Shown here piece by piece: positions 24,005 through 36,277 of a stretch of 64,000 bases of DNA; positions within the stretch are counted from its first letter, which is position 1; the number at the start of each line of letters is the position of its first letter. The notes under the pieces are model-generated. The model worked only from the letters and a program-made list of their open reading frames with translations. It had not been told where the DNA came from and made no database searches. The DNA is taken from NCBI RefSeq assembly GCF_019097595.1, contig NC_080731.1, positions 4,898,241-4,962,240 on the forward strand, given 5' to 3'. The stretch comes from Hemibagrus wyckioides. Taxonomy: Eukaryota; Chordata; Actinopteri; Siluriformes; Bagridae. A program made the position numbers and the translations under genes.

Positions 24005-25010
24005 AGACACATGGAATTGGCGAAGTCAAAAATAAGTCATTTACAGCTACGGATTCGAACCCGAGGTCCATGGCACGGTGAACAGGCTTGGAACGATTGT
24101 TAATGAGCACTTCCCGTTTACTTCCCACTTCCTCCTGGCTCCCATCCTGATATCCAACCTGATATGATACAGACTTAAAGAAGAATGGACTTAGATCATT
24201 TATCACGAGTAGTTTCTGAAAACATCTATCTTACATATTTTTAAAGCAGTCTAATGATGTTCGATGACTCAAAATATTAGAATAGCCATGAGAGAATGTT
24301 CTAGTTAAAACCACTATTCATTACATGTGATCGTTTTTTTTGTTTTTGTTTTTGTTTTTGTTGTTAAAGAAGCCGCCCTTTGTGATGGGTCTTTCGTCCA
24401 TGCATTTTAAAACGTCTTAAGCTGTACAAATATAAATGAAAAAAATCAATCTCAGCGATCCCAAAATAGACTTCGAAAACAGCAGCGACAGATCTGTAAG
24501 CAGTGAGGAGGACGGATTGTCTACACCCGGAGTGTACGCGTGTGTATGGCCGTGACGGGTCAGCAAGATCTTCTGAAGCCAAACGCAGCTTAATGTCGTC
24601 TCCGTAGTTAATAGGATAAAGAGGAAAGAGGCAAAATATGGAACGTTTACCGTCGCATTTTGTTTTGTTTTTTCTCCGATATCAACTCTTTGCATGCAAC
24701 TGTCGTCGGTGTTTTTCGGAATTTATACACGACAATGGACAAAAAAATCTCGTATTGTACAACGTTCGGTTTCCGTCGCCGTGAGAACGGGTGGGGGGTG
24801 GTTCCGGTCAGAGCTCTCTCTCATTCTTACAGGCTCGGGAACAGCGTTTTAACCCCCGACACGTTCTCACGTCTTCACGGTTGGATATTATACAATTCAA
24901 GCGTCTGTAATCGGTGTGTACAATCATGAAAACGTTTTCTGAACGCAAAGATGGCATTTTTTACATTTACACAACTATCAGTTCCCCTTTCTAGTTAGTT
25001 AGTTAGTTTG

Positions 25011-25050
25011 TTTATTTATTTATATATTTATTTATTTATTTATTTATATT
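25011..25050 (-). terminator. cluster of AATAAA-type signals
   Basis: On the minus strand a run of AAATAAATAAATA gives overlapping AATAAA hexamers about 0.95 kb after the unspliced ksr2 stop. It could be a poly(A) site for the YVK-ending form or just a tetranucleotide repeat. Confidence 0.3.
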
Positions 25051-25974
25051 TTTTAATTAAGGATACATGTGCACCTTCAAAGCTTTGTGACGTGAAACGG
25101 CCACGTGAATGTCAACACACACACACACACGTCACTTTGTCAGACCATCCTTGTAAGGACCATCCGCTGACTTAATTATTAACGCAGCTCACGAACACTA
25201 GTTAAAAAAATTTTTTCAACCAATTATTCGAAAACCAACAAGAAATATTTTTCAAATCAAAGTAGTGCTTTTTTGTTCTAAATAAAACAAAATCGACAAA
25301 CTCGGATATTCCTGTCTTTGTGGGGACACCAAGTTATAAAAAACATGCATATAAATCCACACACACACACACTTATACACAACACACATAACGGATGCAA
25401 GTGATCGGACTTAAAGTAAATAAATAAATAATTAATTAAATAAACAATATTTCAATTCACAAAATAAATACAATCACTCCATGACTACACGTCCTCAAGA
25501 AAAGAAAAGAAAATTTACAGACGCACGACGCACAGGAGGGATAAAAATAAAACAACAACAACAACAAAAAAAAAAACAGTTTGCATTTGTTCATAAAAAC
25601 GCATCGTCAAACACACTGACATGGCCATGTGACTGAACAGAAGTGCATTGGAAAAGATAACATTGACAAAAATTAAGCGTGGATAAATCGAAAAAGTTCA
25701 GAACACAAACAGATTTAACAGATTAGGAAGGAAAACAAAATTTAAAAAAACAACAACAAAAAAAAAAAAACTAAACAATAATAACTAAACAATAAATAAT
25801 AAAGGAATCGTCCGTCGTCCATACATGATCAAACGATAAACAGAAGAACGTGATGCCAAAGACGTACAATCCGTACAAAGCCGTTCTGCCCCAGTGCACA
25901 GTTTTCCCATAATGCCGCATGCCAATAAACTCAATCTCCAGGACTTTTTTTTTTTTTTCTTTTAGGAACCTGGC

Positions 25975-26121
25975 TCATTTTACATACTCAGCTGATTTCC
26001 AGAAGTGTCCGGGGTGCGAGAGGCGGCGGTTGCGCTTGGGCAGTTTCTCTAGCAGCTCCATCAATTTGGAGAAGCTGGGTCTCTCCTCAGGCTCGTGAGC
26101 CCAGCAGAACAGCAGGATGTC
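25975..26121 (-). CDS. ksr2: alternative unspliced ksr2 C-terminus (…WKSAEYVK)
   Basis: If the GTATGT donor at 25987-25982 is not used, the last exon continues through Tyr-Val-Lys to a TGA at 25975-25977. A run of AATAAA-type signals on the minus strand (25011-25050) lies about 0.9 kb downstream and could end such a transcript. This would be a shorter mRNA with a 2-residue-longer protein. It is an inference; the spliced ending matches the family better. Confidence 0.4.
   Translation of the reverse strand, partial: DILLFCWAHEPEERPSFSKLMELLEKLPKRNRRLSHPGHFWKSAEYVK
25988..26121 (-). CDS. ksr2: ksr2 coding exon 15: end of pseudokinase domain
   Basis: The 134 bases encode [40 protein letters not shown] and WKSA plus [17 protein letters not shown] is the near-invariant KSR C-terminus. 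The acceptor is CTGGTTCAG. The donor is GTATGT directly after WKSA-GA. Splicing from here to 12861 gives GAG CTG TAG, that is Glu-Leu-stop, exactly the family ending WKSAEL. Without splicing, the frame reads Glu-Tyr-Val-Lys and stops at 25975-25977. I take the spliced form as the main one. Confidence 0.93.
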
Positions 26122-26830
26122 CTGAACCAGAGCAAGAAAGTCCACTTCAATCCACAGAACACAACACACACATCTAGGTGACTATACAGCACCTCGCATT
26201 AGTATTCGAAACCTTTTCCACCTTCTATAGCATAATACTTATTCACTCGATATATATTTCCTGCACTTCAATATCATGAGCTGTTTTTGTGTGGATTCAT
26301 GACGTATCCCAGATCCAGTAGGGAAAAAAATTCAATTGAGGTTAATGGGAAAGGGGTGAGATCAGGATCAGGGGATGTGGGGGTGGGTGGGGGGGTGTGA
26401 ATACTTATGCACTTATGCAGTTCTATTTCATACCATTAAAAACAAATCAAACAAAAAAAGCACTGGAATGAGTAGTCCTGAAGGAAACAATACTCCCTCT
26501 CACATTTAGTTAAATACATTTCAAATAAAATTTGTTTCCTGTTTACTTTATACAATAAAATATTTCTATAATTATAGTGTCATGTGACTGGGTTTTCATC
26601 GTCTTACACAATCTTGTATTATCCTATTGTGCCTGATATGTTAAGTTACTGGTATTTTCTCCTTTTAGAGCAATAAACCACTGATTATTTTCCTACAGCG
26701 CCATGTTTCACAGCTTACTGCTGTTTCATCCGTCATCTCTGTTGTGTGACCACAGGACAGGAGAATCTTCATCTAGTGATCTTTATTACTCCAGACTTAT
26801 TTCATTCCAAGGTGTGAAGTGTTTGCTCAC

Positions 26831-26960
26831 CGATATCTCTTTGCCCATGCCGATCTGAGTGAGGTTAGGTCTCATCCCGCTGCCCACCTGCCATATGATC
26901 ACCTCAGCCGGCTGGTTCTTGAAAGGCCACTCCCGTGCATGCAGCTCGTACCAGATGGTC
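26831..26960 (-). CDS. ksr2: ksr2 coding exon 14: C-lobe
   Basis: The 130 bases encode [40 protein letters not shown] and EIS. It matches the KSR2 C-lobe ([17 protein letters not shown]) and differs clearly from KSR1. The acceptor is ATCTTCCAG, with the first G completing Gly, and the donor is GTGAGC. It ends in phase 0. Confidence 0.95.
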
Positions 26961-29214
26961 CTGGAAGATGGAAGATATTTATTAAGCACTCCGACATACA
27001 GTACATTACTCAGAAGAATTCAGAGCATGAAAGCACTCGTGATCCCCCTTTCCGTCAGAGCCGAGTCGGACCCTTCCGTGGTCAAGGAGCGTCCGGGATG
27101 AATCGACCAAACAGTCGAAGGGGGCTCTTGACTCCTGAAACATGCACAAGCTCACGCTGGTATTCTTTTCAACGTAATTAAGTTAAGTTAGCTAATTAAT
27201 AATCAGTGATTCGAGTGATGATACCGAACAAACAAATCTTCTTATCTGTATCAGGAGGATTCAAGAGCAGTTCATTAAATTACGTATGACCGGCATCCTG
27301 ATTTGATCAAATGTTCACGTTATATATTTTGCTGTAGAATCCCAGAGAAAACCTGTGAATAAAGCGTCCATGAAATAAATTCATTCTTTTTCCCAGACGT
27401 TTTGTTGTGTCCACGTTCATAATCGAATGTCTCACTCCACAGTGGTGCTTAATATGAAGCTCGTATGCAAGTAGACACTCAGGATTTAAGAATTTGTAGT
27501 GTTTTATAAGGATCTCTGTTTTTCCCTAGCCTACTAGGGGTTAATATATTCATAGAAAAGGTTCCAAAAAACAAAACCGGTATTATTTTTTTCCAAACAA
27601 ATGTTTCTTTCTGTAAAGTAAATGTTGATATCGAACCCATTTCTGCTCTCTGAGATGCTCCGAGTGCTTGTTCATCTAAAATTGAAGGTGTTTATCTTCA
27701 ACCACTAAAACTTTGTGTAAGGTTATCCAACAGAGGGAAAAACACACGTCTAAAACACACTGACTCGTTTTATATCAGACTCACAGCCTGAACATCATTC
27801 TTTTCTTTATACTGAATGAAAAGTGGATTTAATGCTGGTGTTCTGGTAAAAAGGGTTAAATACGAGGCCAGTAAATGAAATCCTGCATATGGACCCAAGA
27901 GCTGAATACAACTGTGTTTAAGGTGGCAGCATCCTACATCTCTCCATCCATCCCTCTATACATCCATCCATCCATCTCATTCACCCGCACAGTGCAGTGA
28001 GCAAACTGAACACACACACACACAGAGTTCCTGCCTCTGGACAGATTAGAGTCCAGCTGTGGGAACACTACTATACACTCAAGCTTTTATATTATTTTGG
28101 CTCAAAAGTCAAAAGCAGCAGTGCAATGCATCAAGTCATGGAGATGCAGGTCACACAGTTGTTTTGCGCCTTTCTGAAGGCAGTTGCCTTGGTGATGTCA
28201 CTGGTGAAGGTCCAGATTGGTTTGATCGGACAGGAAGGACGTGTGAGATCAAATAACCGGTCTGTACATCTGTGATGAGCAGAAAAGCATCTCAGGACAG
28301 CAGAAGAGCAGCTCGGGTCAGTAAAGAACAGGAATCTGAGTCTACAGTGAACACAGACTCACAAAGAAGGAAGTTCACATTGAGATGCATTACTTCAGTG
28401 TATTTTCGTACAGCGAGGATACATTAGAAACAAATATTCTGGCCATTCTATAAACCTGCGATAAAAGGAACATCATTTTCTACTCATCTGATACTTTTTA
28501 AGGATTCACTTTTACAAAATTGGTTCCTCTTTATCCCCCATCGCACAGATGGCTATCACGCTACATTGAGAGAGCTTTATTAGCCTCTTGGAAAGAATTA
28601 GCTAACAAAAGTGTCGAAGTAGCAAGCTGGACATCGCCATTACGACATTATCTCCAGACGAACACCGTGTGGGGAATTAAGCCGAAGACCAAAAAAAAAA
28701 AAAAGCCAAATTCAGCACCTCATCCCAAGCACTTCCCCAGAGAACAGCAAGCGACTAACGGATATTAGACTTCCCACATTCTTCTGCTACTTCTCTCATT
28801 TAAAGTGGGTGATTATTGCACTGAATTAATGGTGAGTGACAGATTCGGGGTCACTTCCACCTCGATTTCAGAGAGTTGAGGGATGAAATGAAACATTAGA
28901 GTTCATTAACTGTAATGCATTCGGAGACCTTTTGTGATGGTTTCTTCCCCCGTCACGTCGCTGCGGCTTAGAAATGAGATTGACTCTGGTGTTGTGTGTT
29001 TAATTGATTGCTTTGGGCTAACAGTTCATTAGCCTGAAGGGAGACACTATGGGCAATAAAAGGAGTGCTTAGCGCCCTCAAATTAGATCTTTTTACAGAT
29101 ATTTGCAGACCAAGCTTACACAAACGGCTGGATATAATGCTGCGTAAAAGGAGTAATGAATTCATAACGACTCCAAACTGTGAGAAAGTGAAAAGGGCTC
29201 TTGATTTAGGTAAA

Positions 29215-30085
29215 ATTGCTTTTTGGTTCTTATTGGGATAGTTTTGATTTCTATGAGATTGTTATTGTGCTCACTGGATTTCCCTCATGCTCTCACTTCT
29301 CTGTGGTTTCTATTAGCTTTTAAAGGGTTAGTCTACTGGATAGTCTATTATAATGGTTCCTGCTGGAATGTAATGGCTATAGTATATTGGAACATAAGGT
29401 GTGCATACTTATAAACAGTTTTTATGCCATATTATAGGATAAACTGTGTAAGTAGAATCGTGTGTTCAGACTGAAAGACTCCAACAAGAAGAAAAAGTGC
29501 ACTTCCAGGACCGAGATGATGCACCCATTACACAAAAAGTGTGGACACTTCATGGACAATCGTAGCTTCGCTTACGTAACCATGCGCTGACCCTGGATCA
29601 TTCCGACTCCGGTGGATGAGACGGCTTACGAGTGCTTTCTAGATTAGCCCAAAATCCATTGTATTTTCCCAAAGATAGCAGCTTCGCATTACTTGTCATT
29701 AGGAAAACGGCTTAAAATTCTGGTTAGTGTCCCATTAAGTATCACTAGATGATAGGGTACACAGTGTGTAGTAAAAGTGCCTAGTGTGCATTATGTCATT
29801 TGGGATGCAGCTTTAGTCTCATTTTTATGTAGTGTCTGGGTTTCCCACTGGAATATGATGTCAATTCTATATGGTTTCTATTCGATTTGAATGGATTATC
29901 CATTAGGAGATGGTCTCAATCAAAATATGGTCCCATTTCTGTGCCTTACCTACTTGATTGTAATGGGGAATACTGTATACTGGAATATGGTCTCATTTCT
30001 ATTCATTTTTAATATATTTCTACAGGATTTGAATGGTGTATCCACTGGAACATACGGTGCCAGTTGGATTACATTCTACATGTTA
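29215..30085. repeat. degenerate tandem repeat
   Basis: Phrases such as CTGGAATATGGTCTCATTTC, GGTTTCTATT and CCACTGGAACATA recur many times with drift, suggesting an old tandem array. Unit length is not clear by eye. Intronic. Confidence 0.45.
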
Positions 30086-30209
30086 TACATCTGAAGTCTC
30101 TTGTAGAATTTACTAGAGCATATATAATCTCCCATTGATAATAAGTGGAAATTTTTTCCGTAATACGGTTGTGTGCTTCTATGTGTCATGGGTGGAAAAG
30201 CGAACCCAC

Positions 30210-30341
30210 CCGAAGGCAAAGACGTCCGACTGTTTGGAGAAGGGGAGCTGATCTTCGGCTGTCTCCGGAGAGAGCTGGCGGATGATCTCTGGAGCAAGAT
30301 GGCAGAGCCAGCCGCTCGGGATCCGCAGCTTATCCTCTCTC
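30210..30341 (-). CDS. ksr2: ksr2 coding exon 13: APE segment, with tandem acceptor
   Basis: The 132 bases encode the rest of Arg, then REDKLRIPSGWLCHLAPEII and RQLSPETAEDQLPFSKQSDV plus FAF. LAPEII is the APE motif closing the activation segment, and SDVFAFG is the conserved F-helix region. The acceptor reads CTGCAGTAG. Using TAG gives the family sequence AGRRED. Using CAG three bases earlier would add a Ser (AGSRRED). The donor is GTGGGT, and the last GG completes Gly with the next exon. Confidence 0.95.
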
Positions 30342-31469
30342 CTACTGCAGAGAAAAAGAAACACCAACAAGCAAAACCCATTTGAGCCCAGCGAATTGAA
30401 TCCATTCTATTTCCCTTCATGCATTCATGTTTTTGAGGCTTCTGCAAATCATTTGCCTAAACACCTTTTCGGGGGGCAGGTTATCATCAAGAAAAAGAAA
30501 TTCCAAAGTGGCGTGAAAAATTTTTAATTTTAATACAATCTGAATATTCTTCATATGCTCTTGCGTTTTCATCTGGAAATGACACTATCGATAGACGAAG
30601 CCATCAGACGGTGTGAGCGTCTTTTGTGCCGCGAGACCGTAAACGGCTGCATGCGTAATCGCGGGACTTCAGTAATGTAGATTTGCATTGACACGAGCTC
30701 TGGAAACGTCAGAAATAGTCAGAGCTGAAGCCTGTTTCCCTGAAGCGGCCTGACATTTACAGCCACCTAAATATCTGTGAAGACGGTACGAGTTCAATCA
30801 AATAACAGCCCCGAACCATGTCTGAAGGTCTAAGGTGGAATCGACTTTGTTACTATACTTACGATTTCTATTTTACCTGAGTATATTTTTTATAGATTTT
30901 CATCTCAAGGATTCTTGCTACCAATTCAATCAACCACATTTGTTCACATTTTAACTTTTACCTCTGTTTAAAATCCACACCGATCATCAGATTTACACTT
31001 TTATGTCCTCATGTGCCAGTATCACTCTTTCTTATTATTCTCACCTGCTTTTCACAGATTTTTCAAGTTACGTTAATATAAAATGAGCCACATTTCACCC
31101 AAAATCTATAGAATTTTAAGTGATTAAAGATGAAGCTGAGTGAGAAGCTTGTTACTCTAAAACACCAACTTGAAAAGATATAGACAGAATTTTTTTTTTA
31201 AGTATTGCTACGTCCATGCTTCTAAGTCACAAGGAAGAGGTCCTTCTAAAACATCTGACCCTCAAACCTTGGCTCCATGTTGGCATTTCAGGCTGAACAT
31301 GACCTGGATATGTGGGTCACAATCCAACGCTTGGCATGAAGCCAAACATGAAGGAGGAGGTGGATGCAATATAAACTACTAACAAAAGCAAATGACTTAT
31401 ATGAAATTCTTTCATCATTTGAAATCATATCCCAAATTTGGAAGTTGGGGTCAGAGCACAGGGTCACCA

Positions 31470-31600
31470 ATGATACAGCATCCCTGAAATGGAGGGGCCT
31501 TGTTCAGGGGCCCAACAGTGGCAGCTTGGCAGTGCTGGGGCTTTAATCCTGATCAACAACCTAGAGCCTTAACCACTTGAGCTATCAATGCACCTTCTCA
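31470..31600 (-). mobile_element. tRNA-derived SINE fragment
   Basis: The minus strand reads GCTCAAGTGGTTAAGGCTCT (A-box-like), then GGATTAAAGCCCCAGCACTG and GCCACTGTTGGGCCCCTGAA, matching a SINE very common in teleosts (from memory). The B box has decayed. Confidence 0.6.
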
Positions 31601-31765
31601 CATACCGAGTCTTTAAGTGAACAGAGATTTCCACCAAGCAGATTGTCTCCTTGTCCAGTAGGTCCAGTTTATTTTTACTGCATTATATTCAGTAATAATA
31701 TGTTTCTGTTTTTCTGTAGCTGAATATCAAATACCACATGTTACATAAGGCATCCATCCAAAGGC

Positions 31766-32040
31766 ACTCACGGTGGTCCAGCTGCAGAATCCTATGCTCT
31801 CACTGCTGTGGCCTGGGTTCAATTCCTGGGCACCAAGGAACCAACCACACCACTGACAGGTTAACTCATTGTGTCGGTTCCAAGCCCGGATAAAATGGGA
31901 CGGTTTTGACAGGAAGAGCATCCGGCATAAAATCTGTGCCAAAATCAAATATGTGGATTGGATAATTCTCTATGGCGACTCTGAATGGTCTACTAGGGGG
32001 CAGACAAAAGACAACAGCAACAACACAAAGGGACCCGAGC
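31766..32040 (+). mobile_element. tRNA-derived SINE
   Basis: A B-box-like GGGTTCAATTCCTGGG at about 31816, then CCAAGCCCGGATAAAATGGG, GGAAGAGCATCCGGCATAAA and GGCGACTCTGAATGG, and a tail of CAA triplets. This matches a widely found fish SINE layout (from memory). Family name not assigned. Confidence 0.6.
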
Positions 32041-33289
32041 ACTAACATTGGCCCTAGATCACCCCTTGCTGTAATGTTTAAAGAAATATACATAAATAAC
32101 CTGGTCTCGTATTTAAAGTTAAACTTCTTAATCTTTCACAAACAACTCATTAGACATCCTAATGGCACATCGAGGCAGATCTTAACTGATGGTACATGAC
32201 TAAAGCTACAGATTTATTATTTGCCCGAGTGTGCATGCTCATCCATGCACTTGATAAATTTTCAATTCCCACACGGCCTCCTTTCACTCTTACATCTTCC
32301 ACTCACGATGCACACTGCAGCAAGGCTCGTTAATTGGAGTGGGTTGATCATGATCAGAGCCGCACCGCTAAACGATTCCAAAAAAGCTCCAGACCTGAGC
32401 TTGCGTAACCGTAGCCATTTTCCCCCTTAGCAACGTGGGCTCTTAATTAGACGAGGTGATGGGTGTGTTTGTCATAACTATCCATCACGAATGTTGATTT
32501 ACTGCCTTTATGTGCCAGTGGAAATGTTTGTAAAAGAATGACGCCAAAATATCATCATCACTTCTCAACTGTCAAGAACCTTTCAAACTAGCTGAAAACT
32601 GTGATTTTTTCCACTGTACACGTTTCCACTGGAACTGAACGTTCAAGACATATGGTAGTAATGACAGACCTGACGTGCAGGATATCACCACTCGCTTTTC
32701 ATCATCTCTGGTTAAAAGTTACCCAAATAAAAGCTGACTACAGAACCCGGCAGATGAATCACTACTTGCCCCCCGCCTTTTCAACAAGTCTTTTTTTAAA
32801 GCTTGACAAGGGTGCTTGCTTTTTTCCACCAGGACAATCTGGGGTAGAAGAAAAACACGCACATCAAAAAAACCCTTTCAAGGATCTACACGTTCTTGGA
32901 TCATGGCATGTAGAGTGGAAGGAGAATAGATTCTTTCATGAGTGCGTTGGTGGACACACAGAGGGATGAAATGGAACAGGACAAGAAAACGAATCTCATA
33001 TCGTAGCAGTATCATCTGCTCTTCGTCATAACAGTGATAGTTTCCATTGCTTTGAATGGACAATGGCCTGGAATTGCCTGGACAATGCCCTGGAATTTAA
33101 ATATAGCTTCAATATAAACACATAAAACACTATACATACTGTACATTCAGCACAAATCCTACAAATAAACAGTTGACAGTAACGTATTTTTAAGCCTTGT
33201 CTTCTTTTTTCCTTAAGGCTGTTTTAACTGAACTAGATTTTCCTTTTCACACACAAGCTTCCAAAACCCCCTGTGTATCTGTACCTGTC

Positions 33290-33560
33290 AGTCCTGGTGA
33301 AAGAGGTGTGGCTTATATACATGTCATTGTCACTGAAGGTTTTGCTTCTGTCCCTGTCAGTCTCAGTGAAGTGGGTGTGGCCTCTGCACCTTTCAGTCTT
33401 ACGAAAGGGGGTGTGGTTTCTGTACATGTCATTCTCAGTGAAGGAGGTGTTGTCTCTTCCTCTGTCAGTCGAAATAAAGGAAGCGTGGTTTCTGTACCTG
33501 TCAGTCCAAATAAAGAAGATCTGGCGTCTGTGTGTCTGCCTGTGAGTCCTAGTAAATGAA
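33290..33560 (+). repeat. 36-bp minisatellite
   Basis: The unit approximates GGTGTGGTTTCTGTACCTGT then CAGTCTCAGTGAAGGA. About seven diverged copies lie here, with further partial copies at 35620-35720 and 35965-35990. The 12-residue repeat ORFs in it are artefacts. Confidence 0.8.
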
Positions 33561-34584
33561 ATAGGTCCTCTATACCTCCATACCTCAAATCCTCTATACC
33601 TCCATACCACTATACCTCAAAACCTCAAAACTTCTATACCTCTATACCTCTATACCTCAAAACCTCTATACCTCCATACCTCAAAACCTCTATACCTCCA
33701 TACCACTATACCTCCATACCTCAAAACTTCTATACCTCTATACCTCAAAACCTCTATACCTCCATACCTCAAAACCTCTATACCTCCATACCTCAAAACC
33801 TCTATACCTCCATACCTCAAAACCTCTATACCTCCATACTACTATACCTCCATACCTCAAAACCACTATACCTCCATACCTCTATTCCTCTATACCTCTA
33901 TATCATTATACTTCTATACCTCTATACCACTATACCTCCATACCACTACACCGCCATACCTCTATACTACTATAACTCCATACCTCTATTCCTCTATACT
34001 TCTATATCACTATACTTCTATACCTCTATACCACTATACCTCCATACCACTACACCGCCATACCTCTATACTACTATAACTCCATACCTCTATTCCTCTA
34101 TACTTCCATACTTCTATATCACTATACTTCCATACCTCTATACCTCCATTCCTCTATTCTTCTATACCTCCATTCCTCTATACCTCTATACCTTCATACC
34201 TCTATACTGCTATACTTCATACCTCTATAGCCCTATATCTCTATACCACTTTACCTCCATATGTCTATATCTCCATACCTCTATACCACTATACCTCCAT
34301 ACCTCTAGATCTGTATACCTCCATACCTCTAGACCTCTATACCTTTGTACCTTTACACCTCTGTACCTCCAGACTTCTAGACATACCTACCTCGATATAT
34401 CTATACCTCAATACTTCAATACCTCCATACCTCAGTACTTCAATACGTTTGTATCCTAATACCTCAATACTGCTATAACTCAACACCTCAATACTTCAAT
34501 ATCTCTATACCTCAATACTTTAATACCTCAACGCCTCAATACCTCAATACACCTATACATCCATACTGCAACTATAGGTGATAT

Positions 34585-34748
34585 GTCAGGATGGTTGAGT
34601 GGGTTAAGGTGCCAGACACAAGGTTCAAACCTTCCACCTGATATAAGCAGGTTTCTGTTCTCTAAATGGAGGTGTGGGTTTGAATCCCACTTCTGATGAA
34701 ACAGATTTTGTAAATTTCCCATTGGGATGAATAAAGTGTCTATCTATA
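34585..34748 (+). mobile_element. tRNA-Leu-derived SINE, copy A
   Basis: Starts GTCAGGATGGTTGAGTGGGT, has GGTTTGAATCCCACTTCTGA as the B-box/3' arm, and ends TTCCCATTGGGATGAATAAA plus TATCTAT. The tRNA part is mutated. Confidence 0.8.
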
Positions 34749-34932
34749 TTTCAATACCACTCTACCACCATACCTCAATACTTCAGTACCTCTATACCTC
34801 AGTACTTCAATACATTTGTATTTTAATACCTCAATACTGCTATACCTCAACACCTCAATACTTCAATATCTCTATACCGCAACACCTCAATCCCTCTATA
34901 CATCTATACCTCCATACCACACCGTATCATGT

Positions 34933-35094
34933 GTCAGGATGGCCGAGCAGTCTAAGGCCGCAGACTCAAGGTTCAAACCTTCCACCTCAAGTAAGGAGGA
35001 TTCTGGTCTCTGAATGGAGGCGTGCGTTCGAATCCCACTCCTGACAAGACAACTTTTGTAAATTTCCCATTGGGATGAATAAAGTATCTATCTA
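34933..35094 (+). mobile_element. tRNA-Leu(CAA)-derived SINE, copy B (best preserved)
   Basis: Positions 34933-35046 look like a whole tRNA-Leu gene. A-box TGGCCGAGCAGT; anticodon arm CAGACTCAAGG with anticodon CAA; an intron-like insert before GGATTCTGGTCTC; long variable arm; B-box GTTCGAATCCC; acceptor GTCAGGA pairing with TCCTGAC. A 3' tail TTTTGTAAATTTCCCATTGG follows, then GATGAATAAAGTATCTATCT, which is not part of a tRNA gene and marks a retroposon. Confidence 0.82.
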
Positions 35095-35323
35095 TACCTC
35101 AATACCTCCAGATGTCTATAAGTCCATACCTCTGTTCCTTTATTCCCCTATATTTCAATACCACTCTACCACCATACCTCAATACTTCGATACCTCTATA
35201 CCTTAGTACTTCAATACATTTGTATCTTAATACCTCAATACCGCTATACCTCAACACCTCAATACCAAAATGCCTCAATACCTCTATGCATCTATGCCCT
35301 CATACCACAACCAAAGGTCATGT

Positions 35324-35481
35324 GTCAGGATGGCAGTCTAAGGCACCAGCCTCAAGGTTCAAACCTTCCACCTGACGTAAGGAGGCTTCTGGCCTCCGAA
35401 TGGAGGTGTGGGTTCGAATCCCACGTCTGACATGACAGATTTTTGTAAATTACCCACTGGGATGAATAAACTATCTATCTT
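35324..35481 (+). mobile_element. tRNA-Leu-derived SINE, copy C
   Basis: Same layout as copies A and B, but five bases of the A box are missing (GGATGGCAGTCTAAGG). The B box GTTCGAATCCC and the tail are intact. Confidence 0.8.
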
Positions 35482-36237
35482 TCTGTACCTCTATACGTCT
35501 AAATCTCCATACTTCTATAACTCCATACCTCCATTCCACTATATTTCAATACCACTCTACCTCCATACCTCAATACTACAGACTTCTTCGATTATAATAA
35601 CAGAGATGTGGTTGCTGTTTCTGTTAGTCCAAGTGATGAAGGTGTGGCTTATTTGCATGTCAGTGTCACTGTGCCTTTCAGTCTCAGTGAAGGAGGTGTG
35701 GCCTCTGTGCCTGTCAGTCTAACTACTTTATAAAGCACAGTTAAACAACACAAATACTGCTGATCAATGTGCTGTACAAGGATAATAATAAAAAATCAAA
35801 AAAAACCTTGATGTTAAAATACCCAGCATGCTCCAGCTCTCAGTATATGTATCACTAAAGGCCAGGAATAAAAATAAACATGTTTTTAACTGTTTTAAAT
35901 ATAGATCAAGCTGAAGCTGCTCTACTCAAGCAGGCGTGGCTTTATTCTCAGACACTTCTGAGTCTGTCAGTATAAGTGAAGGAGCTGTGCCTCTTTTATT
36001 TTTACAAGACAGTATAAAATTATAGTAATAAACTGTAAGCCCATTCTATAGCCTGTAGGTACAGTCGCATATGTGTTATTATTTTCTCTTAAGTGTGAGA
36101 CTAGAATTTTTTCCCTCTAGGTCTCACTTCATCATATTGAAATAGATCTAAATAGTATGACGCTGTTGTCTTGCGTATATCAGACTGGGTTGCGTTTGGT
36201 TCGAGTTTATTGTTTCAGAAGGAATGATTCACACTCA

Positions 36238-36277
<40 letters not shown>

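Larger units (their letters stand above)
12862..25987 (-). other. ksr2 last intron (13.1 kb)
   Basis: Runs between the WKSA-GA donor and the Leu-stop segment. It holds, from low to high coordinate, mostly unremarkable sequence to 14.0 kb, a GATA tract with a deleted Tc1 element, a GA-rich array (15.66-15.82 kb), a CATC/TATC array, the 30-bp satellite with a Tc1 insertion, CA and GAAA tracts at 23.3-24.0 kb, and a non-repetitive stretch at 24.0-25.9 kb. I saw no additional exon, but did not test every frame for a short one. Confidence 0.65.
33555..35580 (+). repeat. TATACCTC-type array, first locus
   Basis: Short units of 8-16 bases such as CTCTATACCTCCATACCTCA and CTCAATACTTCAATAC fill about 2 kb. 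From 34.4 kb the array is organised into larger repeats of about 350-390 bases that include the tRNA-Leu-derived SINE copies. Confidence 0.92.

Noticed and set aside
24040..24075. tRNA-like B box (GGGTTCGAATCC on the minus strand)
   Set aside because: No matching A box or acceptor stem could be built around it.
34933..35046. Functional tRNA-Leu(CAA) gene
   Set aside because: It resembles one closely, but the attached non-tRNA tail, the two decayed neighbours with the same tail, and a mismatch in the B-box arm point to a SINE.
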